26,767 nucleotides of DNA from Smittium culicis (Eukaryota; Kickxellomycota; Harpellomycetes; Harpellales; Legeriomycetaceae). Under the pieces are notes generated by a model. It worked only from the letters and a program-made list of their open reading frames with translations, did not search any database and was not told the origin of the DNA. How positions within the stretch are numbered: the stretch's first letter is position 1; the number at the start of each line of letters is the position of its first letter. The translations under genes were made by a program, and so were the position numbers. The stretch lies in assembly GCA_001970855.1 (NCBI GenBank), contig LSSN01000664.1, forward strand, positions 1 through 26,767, in the 5' to 3' direction. Below, piece by piece: positions 11,030 through 23,600 of the stretch.

Positions 11030-11140
11030 TAGTATATATGTAGAAGTTTATGCTACTGCGGCCAAATCCTTCGGCTCTTTTGAGCGTATTCTCATAGAGC
11101 TCATGTTGATATTGGATGTATTTTTCGTTGGAGCTTGATT
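11030..11140 (-). repeat. Dispersed repeat, copy B (relic of a coding sequence)
   Basis: This is the reverse-complement partner of 1145-1260. The minus strand reads ...NINMSSMRIRSKEPKDLAAVA and then stops (TAA at 11048-11050). The 60-codon minus-strand ORF at 11048-11230 is this repeat plus AT-rich sequence upstream. Both copies share the ATGAGC start context and the GCCGAAG...GCNGTAGC core. Confidence 0.6.
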
Positions 11141-13280
11141 AATATTTATATAAAAATAAGGAGTTAAAATTTGGTATAAAAGGTTTATTTGATTATTAAG
11201 AGTGATTTTATTAATAGTAAGCTTGACCAAAAAAAACCAAATTTTTTAAATGAAATACTAAATTCTTCAATTTAGCCTTGTTTCAATTGTTCTTTAACTT
11301 TTCCTATTTTTTCAATGATGTTTCTTGGTCGTTTTGATGCGGTTTTTATACCTTTCTGGTTTCATGTCAAATTTTATGGCATGAATTTTGTTATACTTAT
11401 TATATTAAAATTAATCCATTAAACTATTCATTATTGTGCCATTAATCAGTCAAATTTTGCTTGACATCATAATTATATTCGATAAGGTTAAATTTTTAAA
11501 GATGATTTTCAGAAAATAATAGAAGAATAAGAAGCATAGAATCAGATTCCAAAGAGAGTTCTTTGGGCAGTTCTACACTTCCACATATATTGCTAGATAG
11601 ATTACATATTAAACCCCATATTGGCAGCAGTCAATTTTTACATCAAGAAATTTTATTTTCCCAACTTTACTGCCAAAAAAATCTTTAGCAACATAAACAA
11701 ATCACTCTGATGTGCAAAAAAAAAAAAAATTTTTTTTATTTTTAAGCTTGTGGATTTAAAATTTTATTATTTTGATTTTTTAAATAGTTAAAAATATTTG
11801 TAAATAATTCAATTATCTTATTATACAAATTTAAATAAAATAAAATCTTTGAATTATTTCAGACTTATATTTTTTAATATATATATATTTTACATCCAAG
11901 TAATATAATAAAATCAACTTTAGTTTAATTTATTTTCAAATTTAAATATAATTAATTTCTTTTTTTCCTTTTTAAAGTTGTTCAATTTAAAAATATAGGA
12001 CTTTCGGGCTGTAAATCATAATACTAGCAAAATAAAAAAAAGTTCAAATCTTTTTCTCATTATATCAAATTATTCCTTTATTCATTCCTTGATAATATAT
12101 ATATTCTATTTTTTAACTTTTCCGATTTTTTTTTCCAAAATAAACTATATTTCAATAAGCTTGTGTCCATTGATTTTAAGGTATACAGTTTCATATTTAT
12201 GCTTTTACATTCTTCACTTATATAGTCGTTGATTAAAATAATAATTCATACAAAACAAATATTAAAAAGCTTTATAATCTCACCATGATTATAATTTACA
12301 ACTTTTTTATAGCAATACACCGATTACCTTTTTTTTTTAAATTTTTTTTTTCAGTACCAGCTTTTCCAAAAACTATCGTATTCCGATCAATATTTATGTT
12401 ATGTGTTAGCCCATTCGTTTTTAACCTGGAAGTATTTTTTTTAAAATCCATCTTCGAAATAAACCAAGTGTCTTTTTTTTTTTTTAATTTTTGGTATGGT
12501 AGAGTACAAAATATCACTAATCTTGGTAAAATCCAAAATAATTTATTAATTTTTAATGTATATAGGTCGGAGTATAAAATTTCTTTATAGTTGAACTGAT
12601 ATATATATATAAGTAGATATATTTGTTGATATGTTAAATTAGATTGGTTTATTTTTATTGGTTTTTTTTCTTTAATGCAATTGTTTAAACTTTTTGAATT
12701 TGACTGAATTTATTTAGATAATGTAAAAAATTCGACTTTTTTTTTCAAAATCAATTCATTAGATAAAAATTAGATTGAAACTATAACAACTGGATTGCTC
12801 TGGCGTGATTTGATTTTTTTTTTAATTATTCGAATTTATTTATAATAGAATACTATAAATACTATTAAGTAAAGAATTTGAGTAATAAAATTTTAAGTAA
12901 AGTATAAAAGAGAAAAAAGAGAGTACAAGATTAAAGATATCAGCCATTGCTGAACACTAACTTTCCTCCAGACGATTTGATTTTTTTTCCACAGTTTTAC
13001 TGCTAAAATAATTTTAACCATAAAAAATCGTGTATTTTGCACTCTTTATATAATAATTTTATAGCTCATAATATTTCACTTTATTTTTATTGGATTTTAA
13101 TTTTCGGTTTAATTTTATCCAATAATATGGTGTTACTTAATATTCTTCCTCTCGTCGTAAAATATGAATTGATCTTTAAAGATCTTGGTTAATTTTAACA
13201 TTAATTTGGATTAATCAGGCAATTTAATGATAATTTCTTGTATCAAATCAATTATAAGATCTAAAAACCCAATTTTTGTA
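11141..13280. other. AT-rich stretch, no gene supported
   Basis: Two overlapping frames near 12285-12590 (plus, 101 codons) and 12296-12517 (minus, 73 codons) compete on opposite strands. Both are shaped by T-runs or A-runs: poly-Phe on one strand, poly-Lys on the other. Neither has a recognisable motif, and I do not call either a gene. Confidence 0.55.
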
Positions 13281-14160
13281 GTGCTTATATATGATAACAG
13301 TTGTACAATAACGCTGCTATTATATTGCAACGAAATTTATGGTGAAAAATTTAGTGGAAAATGGTAGTTTTATCACAAGTGATATGAAATCGTTAGTTAT
13401 TCCTTCAGGTAGCATATTCACTAATATAAAAGAATTACGAGGCTGCTCTATCGACTAATGTTGGAAAATTTAAATATATAAAATAAATCATTCAAAACAA
13501 AGCAACAAATTTTTATATTATTTCAATATCGACTTTTTATCGAGATTCAAAAACGCTAAATTCAGCCTCTGTTTGATATTTATCAGATACAAGAATGCAA
13601 TGAGACTAAATTTTTTGAGCCATTCATAGAAAAACTGGGCCATTCCTTACTTTTATCCTGCTATATAGCCTAAAACCACAAGGAGTGGATAAATTCGGAA
13701 CCTAAATATTAGCAAATAAGACTATAAACCCAAAAATGATCATCTTCGACGTGGGATTAAAAAATAAACTGCGTGGTAACAAGCAGTAAGATGGAACTCT
13801 CAACTTTGGTAGCGATATCAGACTCAAAAAAATGCAAAAAATTTGTATGAATGTACAAATTAAGAATTTGATTGGTTGGGTGATAAGCGAAGCTTCGTAT
13901 CATTTCAATTTTTAGCCGATAAGACTTATATAATTATTTTAATCATCACAAGATTCACGTCGAGTCTTACATAATAACATGGGTGCCAGAAAAAAATTGT
14001 TGTTAGGAAAAGTTCCGAAAAATAACTCATAGAATTCAATAAGCTATTTTATTCGATTTCTATATATATTTGTTAGTGTAGGAGGAGCTATCTGTGTCTA
14101 AAATCGCTGGATGTATATTGTACCATGCAGAGGTGAGCTTCAATTCATATGTTAATATAT
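13281..14160. other. Less AT-rich stretch, possibly a decayed transposase
   Basis: Base composition here is more mixed than in the flanks, and broken plus-strand frames give protein-like snippets. The best is KNLIGWVISEASYHFNF (13863-13913), which has the look of a helix-turn-helix start, followed by an in-frame stop. About 65 bp later there is MGARKKLLLGKVPKNNS (13979-14029), with a stop directly after. The arrangement recalls the N-terminal DNA-binding part of Tc1/mariner-type transposases, but no DDE catalytic residues can be pointed to. This is a suggestion, not an identification. Confidence 0.2.
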
Positions 14161-15540
14161 CTTATAGCTGAAAAATTATGTTTTCTTGACAATATATGTA
14201 ATTTTTTAAACAAGAGATGTGCATAGAGTAGAAGAAATGAAGTAGCTAATTTAAAATGATTTTATTTGAGTGATAATAGTCTATTGAAAGAAACGAAAAA
14301 AATTCACTTAAACTTGTGCATTGAAAAACAAACCAAGATAGTATAAGTTAATGTACCTATCTAAAGTGCAAAAATAAATATTAATTTATTGCAAGAGATT
14401 GCAATTGTATAAATTCAGATCCAAGCTATTCATAAATTAAGCTAATTATAACTATAAGAAATTTTAACGACATGAAAAAAATAATGTGCACTGATTTTAC
14501 AACTCTATACATAATTGCTCACGAATTAAATAAAATGATACACAGCTATTGTAAAACCAAAAAAACCAAGGTTAAAACCCATATTTGCGGCTGTAGCTGG
14601 AAAAAATTAGACAAAAATAGTTTTAATGGCAGTATGGCTAAACTACTATACGCTTGATGAAGTCTGACTCCTATCAGACAGTGTCTCGTTTAATTTATGC
14701 TAGGCAGTACTACCTCTGGATTGAAATAATTGATACCAAAATGATGTATAGTATACGTTATTATTTTCAAAACATATTAACTAATTCGTATCGAAATTGA
14801 TTAATTGAAATAATTATATAATACTATTCATTTTATATAATTTCAGAAATTTAATCATAAAATATAAAATAAATATATTTAAATTTCCTTGTAATAAAAC
14901 AAGATTTGAATAGTGTGTATTGAGAGCATCATTAAAATAATATTGTATAAAATTAATCCTACAAAATACTTTATAAAGGTAAAGCTATCTGCGCAACTCA
15001 TTGAGTGATGAATTATCAACTCTAAACCCACTAGGTCTGTTAAAGTTGGATTTGGGCCTTAATATTTTTTTTTTATAAACTATTATTCCTTTAATATGAA
15101 ATAAATGGAAGTATAAGCTCGCATGCAATTTATAAAATTGTGTAAAAAAATTATTTTCGTATCAATACAAATTAAAATCATTGATACACAGCATCATAAA
15201 ATAACCAAAAATACATACGTAATAACTCATATAAGATAAATAACATCTGATTGTATTCTAGTATAGGCGAGTAACAACGAAATTGATCATGCATTTAGAT
15301 ATTTTAAGGTCTAGTTTTTTTCTTTAAAATTATATTTGCCTCTGTTAATAGATGAAGCTATTGGTTAATCTGTTAATCCATTCGACGATATTTTCCAATA
15401 GTGCTGAAAAATTAAACTAAGGATGATGTATATGAAAAATATAATGGGTAAAGTTTCGCACAATTAAATAACCTCTCATAAATTACACATATACAAAATA
15501 TCAGGAGATAAAAATTTTGCGATCAAATTAAAGATGAATA
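14161..15540. other. Intergenic AT-rich stretch downstream of gnd
   Basis: No gene supported. The 61-codon plus frame at 14472-14657 contains THICGCSWKKLDKNSFNG, which is not AT-noise in composition, but it matches no family I know. A small hairpin (GTCTGA...TCAGAC) lies near 14664-14681. Confidence 0.5.
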
Positions 15541-15554
15541 TTAGAAACAAAGAA

Positions 15555-15560
15555 TTTATT
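15555..15560 (-). promoter_or_regulatory. Poly(A) signal AATAAA for gnd
   Basis: The minus strand has AATAAA about 120 nt beyond the gnd stop codon, a plausible 3' UTR length. Poly(A) signals are loosely defined in fungi and this genome is AT-rich, so chance is possible. Confidence 0.4.
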
Positions 15561-15681
15561 TAGTATGTAAAAATAAAGAAAAAGGAGGTGATGGGATGGG
15601 CTGAAGGGTTTAGTAGTAGTAGTTAAAGCCAAGTTAATTATTTTATAAAAATTTTTCAAAAAATAAGGTTCTGATAAGATT

Positions 15682-17446
15682 TTAGACGTTGTAAGAAGAT
15701 GAGCTGACATCACCACCAGTACCAGTCCAGTTGGTGTGGACCCATGTTCCTGGGTTGGATTCAAGTTCATAGGTGTGAGCGCCGAAGTAATCACGTTGAG
15801 CTTGGATCATATTGGCTGGGAGCTTGGCAGTTCTGTAACCATCATAGAAGGATAGAGCTGTGGACATAGCTGGGGTTGGGATACCGTTGGTAACGCAAGA
15901 GACAATGGTGTTTCTCCATCCAGATTGAGCTTTGGTGGTGGCGTTTTTGAAGAAGTCATCGAACAAAAGGTTTTCCAAGTTTGGATTTTTGTCAAAAGCG
16001 TTCTTGATGTCACCCAAGAAGGCGGATCTGATGATACAACCACCTCTCCACATGAGAGCGATTGAGCCAAAGTTCAAGTTCCAGTTGTTTGATCTTGAAG
16101 CATCACGCATGAGCATGAAACCTTGGGCGTAAGAGATGATCTTGGAGGCATACAAGCTTTGTTCCAAGTCGTCAATCTTGGATTGGAGTTCAGTAGAATT
16201 GACAGCTGGTTTAGGGCCAGCGAGGACAGATGAAGCACGGACACGTTCATCTTTCAATGCAGATAAACAACGAGCGAATACAGATTCGGCGACAAGGGTG
16301 ACAGGAATACCTTCATCCAAGGCAGAGATGGAGGTCCATTTACCGGTACCTTTTTGACCAGCAGCGTCTCTGATGAGTTCGATAAGGCTTTCATTATTTT
16401 CGTTTTTGAAGGATAAGATTCCTGAGGTGATTTCAATCAAGTAAGAATCCAAAACACCAGTGTTCCACTTAGTGAAAACTTCACTCATTTGTTGAGGGGT
16501 CAAGCCAAGAGTTTCTTTCATCAAGTGGTAGCATTCAGAAATAAGTTGCATGTCTCCGTATTCAATACCATTGTGGACCATTTTGACGTAATGACCAGAA
16601 CCACCTTCACCTACCCAGTCGCAGCAAGCTTGACCGTCAGGGGCTTTGGCTGAGATAGCTTGGAAGATTGGCTTGACGTGTGGCCAAGCTTCGCTGTTAC
16701 CACCGGGCATGATACTTGGGCCATATCTGGCACCTTCTTCACCGCCAGAGACACCAGCACCAATAAATAGGATGCCAGCTTCCTTGAGTCTTTCATAGCG
16801 AGCTTGGGAGTCTGGGAAGTGAGAGTTACCTCCATCAATGATGATATCTCCTTTTTCCAAGAATGGCAAGAGGCTGTCAATGAAGGCATCTACAGCAGAA
16901 CCAGCTTTGACCATAAGCATGACCTTTCTTGGTCTTTTGAGCTTGGCGCACATTTCTTCGATGCTGTGGGCACCAATTACATTAGTACCTTTAGCTTCGT
17001 TATTCAAGAAATCATCAACTTTAGAGACGGTTCTGTTGTAAGCGCAAACGACGAAACCATGATCATTCATGTTAAGAATCAAGTTTTGACCCTAAAAATA
17101 GTAAAAAAGATAAAATTTTAGCTACAGCGGAGTATTGATTATTTTTCATCCAAAAGAGTGATTAATAAGCATGTATGATCGTATTAGTGAAGAGTATTAC
17201 CATAACGGCGAGACCGATCAAGGCAATATCAGCGCTAAATGAAAAAATTAAAGAGAAGTTAGAATAAAGAATATATTTAGTGGGAAAATGAGGAAAGTGG
17301 TCATATTGAGAGTATGAGAGGGGAATTTTGAAAGCTCAAGGTAATTGTGGAACAGATAAATAGAAAACCAGATGTATATCTGGGATAGTAAGTCGAATAT
17401 TAGGGTTAATAAGATATTGGGCTGCTTACGTAGGTTGGATAGACAT
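15682..17446 (-). CDS. gnd1: 6-phosphogluconate dehydrogenase, decarboxylating (three exons)
   Basis: A cytosolic enzyme of the oxidative pentose phosphate pathway. It converts 6-phosphogluconate and NADP+ to ribulose 5-phosphate, CO2 and NADPH. Exons on the minus strand are 17430-17446, 17201-17234 and 15682-17091, joined across introns of 195 nt (GTAAGC...TTTAG) and 109 nt (GTAATA...TTTAG). The product is 486 residues, the normal eukaryotic length. Exons 1 and 2 supply MSIQP and TADIALIGLAVM, so the Rossmann motif GLAVMGQN spans the second splice. Visible landmarks are VSGGEEGARYGPSIMPGG (131-148), the catalytic Lys187 and Glu194 in GHYVKMVHNGIEYGDMQ, the family signature RDAAGQKGTGKW (258-269), and the C-terminal tail NWTGTGGDVSSSSYNV that reaches the partner subunit. 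Intron 1 has a good branch site (TTCTAACTT) about 25 nt before its acceptor. Codons are visibly less AT-biased than in the neighbouring PPR-type gene, as expected for a highly expressed gene. The gene appears intact. Confidence 0.96.
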
Positions 17447-18338
17447 GTTTAATAATATTTGTTGGTAAATATAGAAAAGCTGAGAGCTGGGATACTAAAA
17501 TGTATACAGAGGGATTTTAATAAGAGTGATAAAGTTCAGTGATAACTACAAAGAGATGGGAATGGATATTCCTTATATAAAGAGTTTTATATTATCAGGG
17601 GAAAGAAAGCGTGGGTATTTATATAAAAAAATATATAAACAGAGATACGAAATCAAATTAGTATTTTCTTTAGTAATGATTGATTATTGTGTAGTAAATG
17701 GAGTTACGGATCTTAATCGATAGTACACTGATTTATCAGCCATTCATATCGATAGCACAGATAATTAATCAGCCATTCAGGCCTGCTAATTAGAAATGCA
17801 TACGGCCAATTATATTGCGGTTTCATTCGTATATTTTTTCGATGTCATTCTATTTCAAAGCAGCTAATCAAAAATGGCACCGAACTTACTAATAGGAATT
17901 AACGCACTCTGAGCTACTATGCTCTTAGCAGAGATTGAATTTTAAGCACTAGAAACGCACAATTGCATGAACATCAGAAACAGAGCAAATTAATGCAAAT
18001 GGCTTTAAATAATGTTAGATGACTTCTAAGCACGGGATGGTTTAGCTGAATTAACCACTTATAAGCCAACTCGCTTATAAATGGTCTATGGCTTAATTAT
18101 CCCGATAATTATTCCGAGTATTCTAGCCAGGCTAATAAAGCAATATTTACTGCCATAATGCTAAGCTATACACTAAATCCAATAACTCTAAGGTTCAAAA
18201 TTCTAGATTAAAGTATACTATATAGCGTTCAAACTGCGATATTAGTGACACTATTCTTAAATACCAAACGGACTCCCTATTTACCTACCAAATATGCATT
18301 AGATGCACCTTAATTTTCTATTTTTGATATTCGTACGT
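17447..18338. other. Upstream region of gnd and repeat-bearing intergenic DNA
   Basis: Immediately upstream of the gnd ATG the minus strand is pyrimidine-rich, but no clear TATA box or operator is evident. The 65-codon plus frame at 17526-17723 has no recognisable motif. A short near-tandem duplication lies at 17716-17779. The rest is unexplained. Confidence 0.5.
17716..17779. repeat. Near-tandem duplication, 32 bp units
   Basis: Two adjacent 32-bp units both begin ATCGATAG and both carry ATCAGCCATTCA (17735-17746 and 17768-17779). They differ by a few substitutions and one single-base indel. This looks like an old local duplication. Confidence 0.7.
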
Positions 18339-18342
18339 TTAA

Positions 18343-18529
18343 CCCTTTCCCGCGCAGTAGACTATTTTTGGTCTATAAAATATAGCCAACTGAATTTGAT
18401 AAAAATAATTATGTTGCGTTTTTAAATGTTATTGCTATATTGCATAAAAACAGCAAATAGTAAATTTCATTATAAATCATAAACGAATCATAAATTTGGC
18501 TTTTTTAAAGTGTGTTGCACGGGAAAGGG
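18343..18529. mobile_element. 187-bp piggyBac-type MITE with TTAA target-site duplication
   Basis: The left end CCCTTTCCCGCGCA and the reverse complement of the right end CCCTTTCCCGTGCA agree at 13 of 14 positions. The element is flanked on each side by TTAA (18339-18342 and 18530-18533). TTAA target duplications and ends starting CCC are the hallmark of the piggyBac superfamily. At 187 bp the element has no room for a transposase, and none is in this window, so it must be a non-autonomous derivative. The well-preserved ends suggest it is younger than the repeats in the left half of the window. Confidence 0.8.
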
Positions 18530-18533
18530 TTAA

Positions 18534-20612
18534 GCAATTGACCAAAGAAGCGCGTTGGTACTATAAAACTTGCATTATTAATAAGTTTGAGTTAATTTTA
18601 GCACAGCATAAACATTTCTCAATAAATGACTTTTTTTTTAATATATGAAAATATAGTCCATTACACATCAACTAAAAGCATTTATGCATATCAATCCTGT
18701 TATCACTTTTTCCATATAATAGCTATAATAATCGATTTTCTTTTTCTTCAGACTGTTTTGTTTTTTATCCTTAAAAAGTTGATTACTAATCTATCAATCC
18801 AATAATTTCAAGGCGAGAGTTACACTATTTTTGATAATCAACGAATTTCTGCTAATCATCAGTTCTTATCAATTACCTCAAAAAAAAAGAGTGATTTATT
18901 ATTACACTGGCTGTATTCAAGGTACATTCTGACCTTCAATAGTATATTGTATAAATTTTAGTATTATTTGTATTTCTTGTGCAAATTTTATATTTGAACT
19001 CAAATAGCTGAAGGTATATATTAAACATCTATGATTTTTTAATCACTGGAAATTTTGCTGACCAGGTTTAAAAAATAAACCATATCTTACCGTAATTGAA
19101 AGAGTTAAGCATTAGTATATAATGGGGGCCTGGAGATTAAATCTATAGCTACTATAGAGCCAGGTAGGGTTAATATGATCGTGATCTATATTAAATATTA
19201 AATAACTACTTTTCTCCAGGCATTTCCAACTAAAATAATTATAGTTTTTTGATTTTATTTTTAACGAACTTAAATTCGAGACATTTTTTCTGTACACGGA
19301 ATTGCCATTTCAGAACTATTCGAATTGAAAATACTAATTTGATATACTTAAACACTCAAAAATGAATTCAAAATTGTTACATTTTTGCTCAAATTATTAC
19401 GATTGATGACTGTTGTTTGAGTTGAATGAAAAGATTTGTAAAGAGTTTTTTTTATCTAAAAAAATTAAATGTATCTCATGTTTCATATAGTTACTTCAAT
19501 AGTTCCATGATTATAATATAAAATCAAATATTATCATCTCACATACTTGCTAAAAACATTAAAATTTTACGAGTTTTCAATTTTGTTTACTTCTAAAAAT
19601 CTAATAGCATACATATGCATATCAAATAATCGATAATACAATATTTATTGATAAGAATTTTGACTGTACATTCAATCTAATTTATATTGTATGCATCTAT
19701 TATAATACTAAAACGAATTAAAAAATCTTAGTTGGTCATTACTGTCTCGAAACACCGTTTAACTATTCACACTGACACTTAAAAATGGAAATGGGCTAAA
19801 TATCAAAATCAAGTTGTCGAAATAATATCCTCAATTCCTCAATTAAAAAAAACAGTTTAAACCCGCCAATTAATTAACCTTATAACTTTGATTATTAATT
19901 ATTTATCAGATCACACTTATTCGCAACTTTAATTAACAAAAATCTTTTATATCAAACAAAAAACAACTTATTTCAATAGAGTATACTACTAGAAATGATA
20001 TTTCACTTTTTTTTTATATACTGGTGAAATTGATGATATTTTCGATTTCCGTTAATGGAATTCAATTCTCATTATCAAAAAATGAACCAGATATCCTAAT
20101 TACAGCGACCGCAAACTTATTTTTTCGTGTTAATTCCTATTTATACAAAAAAAAAAAAGAAAATTTTTGGTTGACCAAGGCAAAATAATAACTAATCTAT
20201 AAAACAGAGCTTTTTTTTTTTTTAAATTGTGATTAAAATTTTTATTATAAAAAAAGACTATTTGTTAAATTATTTTTATATATTACTGTTTTGGAAAAAA
20301 AAAAAAACATCTGATATATGATCAAGAACACATATGTTTGCATTTCCAATGTCTTTTTTTATTTTGTGGTATGGTTGTTAACCATGTTATTTATGAATCA
20401 AGGTAATTACTTAATTTTGGTATATATATGCATAGAAACTAAAGTATTATCATACAGGTCAAAAAAATATAATGCAATTAAACTATTCAATATACTCGAG
20501 GCAAAAAAAAAAAAAACTACAATATACACTGAAATATGAGCGATATAAGGAAAAGCTTTTTTTTCAATTCAATTAAAAAAAAAAAGTAAAAAAAAAAAAA
20601 GTGGTTTGATGT
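18534..20612. other. AT-rich intergenic stretch, no gene seen
   Basis: No supported gene or RNA. Possible frames at 19112-19297 (minus) and 20318-20539 (plus) are short and low in complexity. The last 500 bases are dense in A-runs just downstream of the PPR-type gene's stop codon. Confidence 0.6.
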
Positions 20613-23600
20613 TTATAGTTGCACTAAATATTTTTTGCTGATGTAGTCAATGATGTCATGGTTATAATTCTGGTCGTCGCAAGTAGCATATCTAAGCAGT
20701 CGAATGGTCGTCGAGTCAATACAAGCACCAGATCTGTGATTAGTTCTTATTATATTAGCTAGCGACTGCAACAAGTCAATGTCAATACTTCTACTTGAGT
20801 CACTCAGGCTGCTGGAAGTTGAACTAGTCTTTGGTAATTTGTGGTGTTCCAAAGTTGAATATACAAAGTCTACTGCAAGCTCTTTATCCGCAAGCATAAT
20901 GTTGTGCACCAAATCGTTCAAGCAAAACGCGTTGAAACAGCTAGCAGTACTGCTGTCAATGCATAACCTAGATTTTGTACTTGCCAGCAAAATCATAGTT
21001 TTAATCCGCGATACTGCCGTATTGAAATCAACTACACTGAATAGTAGGTGGATCAATTTAGACAAGTAAATGCTGTTATTAGTGACAAGAATAATGAGAT
21101 TATTTCCGAGGTCCACTCTTACCAGTTTTGACATTATGTAGGCAGCAGAATCGTGGTAGTTGCTGTAATCATATTTGCCAAGCCTTGCGTCCTTAACAAA
21201 TTTGTAATCTAGATCAAGCGTTTCCTCATTGTGTTCGCTTTTGGAAATATAGGTGATGAAAAAATTATCCAAAAACGCCAAGTAATCATCAAGGATAGAA
21301 AACGCCTCGTTGTCAGAATATACCAAAGCATATTTGTAAACTAAGATTAATAAATTAGGTAAATTATGTTCGTTGGCCAAGTATGGATATTTTTGCAATA
21401 AAGATTTTGCAGCAGTCAGGTTGTCAGCCTGTAAAAAGCCAATAAGTGAACTAGTGTGTACTTGAAAGTTGCTATCCGGGTTTGTATTATTGCTATCATC
21501 TAAAAAAGTGTATTTATCGATATTGTTATATAGTTTGTTTGATATTAGTGGAGTGCGAGCCAAAACCAAATCAAGACTTTTTTTTTGGAATTTTGTAAGA
21601 GGATTATCAGCGATTGAAATGTGTTTCATGTATTCAAATAACTGCTCATACATCTTCATTTTTTTCAGGCCACCAATGATTACCGAGTGAGTAATGCGAC
21701 TCGTACTTGTAATAGAAAATTCTTTTTTTTTCTTTGAAATATTGGCATTCCAATTTATTGCTTTATTTAAACTCAAATTTAGTTTTGTTCTTCCAAGGGT
21801 AAAGCTCCATAGATTTAGCTTGTGTATAAAGTCAAATGAATTGTCTAGGGTATATGATTTGGAATTTTTGTAAGTGTTATTAATAGTGGCAAGACTTGTA
21901 ATGCCATTCATTTGATTTGAAGCAGTTGATTCGATTTGAGGGTTCAATACGGGAATGTTTATGGAGCTTAGTTTCCGCATTAATAAATATGCTTGCATTG
22001 ATTTATTGTTTTTAAACATCCCTTTGAGAATAGAATTCCATGTAACTATATCGGGTGAGCAGTTGAAGAGGTTCATTTGAATCAAAATTCTAGAAACCGA
22101 GTTGAAGTCATTGTTGAGTGAAAAGTAAAACACCAAATTGTTAAGAAATGCTAAAGTTGAGTTGGAATCAAGAAGGTGAGATGAAGCAGAAAACAAGTTG
22201 ATTGATGTGTCGATATGTCCGTTTTTAGATAATAGGATTAGGCCTCTTAGAATAGACTTTGATTCTGTGATGTTGTGTGTTATAGGAGAATTATTGGAAT
22301 TATGTTTGGATCTAGCTAAAAAAAACTTTTTTTTGTTAGTGTAAGAGGATGGGGGGAATGATGGAAGTGATTGAATTTGTTCATTAGAATCAGCAATATT
22401 ATTACTAAAATTGGCAAGGGACTTGATTGAGTCAGCGACAATATCAAAGTGATTTAATGAGCTCAAATAATGAAATAGTTTATTTGCACTCAATTGGTAG
22501 TGATTTAAATCAGGATTAGGAAAATGATTTAATTTCGGAGAGGAAGTTGTTGAAGCAGAAAATTTTTCGATCGAGTCAAACAATTGCTTAGCCAGCAGAA
22601 TTGAATTATACAGGCTAAGATTGGATTCCGGAGATTTGGCAAAGAAGCGGTTGTAAAGAAGTCTTTTATGTTTTTTGCTTAAAAGGTGGTTGACTGGGCT
22701 ATAAACAATAGCATTTAAGCAGAGAGCAAAATTATGGGAGTGGTAACCTTTATAGTAAAGTCGTTGCAGATATGCTTTTGGGATTGAGTTATTTCTACTT
22801 CTTGATTGATTGGAGTAGTTTTGAGATGACTTTTGGTAAAAATTTTCATTGGAAAAATCAATAGGGGTAACTTCTTTTAAAAATTCGCAGTATGAGCAAG
22901 AGGTCCAAATGCTATAAATGTTTTTTAGATTTGAAGGGCTTAAATCATTTGATTTTTCTAGATTGGGGGTAGTTTTGGGTAGTTTAAGTGATGGATCAGA
23001 AGGGTAAGAATTCGGGTAAATACATGAGAGGAGATTTAATAAGGATAATGATTTGGCTTGAGTGTTGCGTATGTTGAATCCTAATAAAATATTAATCAGT
23101 TGCTCGAATTCAAGATATGACAAAAAAATCGATTTATTGTGTGAGCTGCGAGAATCAGGAGGGGTCAATTCTAAGAGAGCTTTTTCAATTAAAGCAAAAG
23201 GATTATCTGAGTGTATATGATTTTTGTTATAATTTGATAAGATAGGGTCAAACTCGTTTTTGTTGGATATGTTTTTATTTGAATTTAAAAGGGTATGGGG
23301 CTGTAAGTTGTTGGAATGTAGGGAGTTTAAAATATTAGGATTATAGTGGATATTATTGTATTTTCTTTGGGGAATATAAAATTTTGTATGCCCAGCATAT
23401 TGAATAAGTAAATTCTGATTTGAGCTATAAAGATTTTTGAATATTTTTCTCGGGTATGTATTATTTGAAATGCAGCAGGAGGGTTTACTGCGATGAAAAG
23501 CAAAGGAAAAAAGAGGATTTGAGGAATTCCTAAGTATTTTTTTTGGTAAATTGATGCTTGAGTAAGATCGTTTTAAGGTAAATTTAAAGCTTTTAGTTCG

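Noticed and set aside
12285..12590. 101-codon plus ORF and opposing 73-codon minus ORF
   Set aside because: Composition is set by homopolymer runs (Phe on one strand, Lys on the other) and no motif or splice pattern supports either.
14472..14657. 61-codon plus ORF with a Cys/Trp-containing centre
   Set aside because: The composition is somewhat protein-like, but it is short, isolated and matches no family I know, so I list it only within the intergenic description.
15528..17121. Several ORFs of 60-105 codons overlapping gnd on both strands
   Set aside because: They are shadow frames of the long gnd exon; none has its own motif, and the gnd frame is fully explained by conserved residues.
20318..20539. 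73-codon plus ORF with a hydrophobic start
   Set aside because: It lies in A-run-rich DNA, ends in a Lys run from poly-A, and has no recognisable domain.
20779..21690. Plus-strand ORFs of 73 and 96 codons inside the PPR-type gene
   Set aside because: They are antisense shadows of the 1049-codon frame and show no independent domain.
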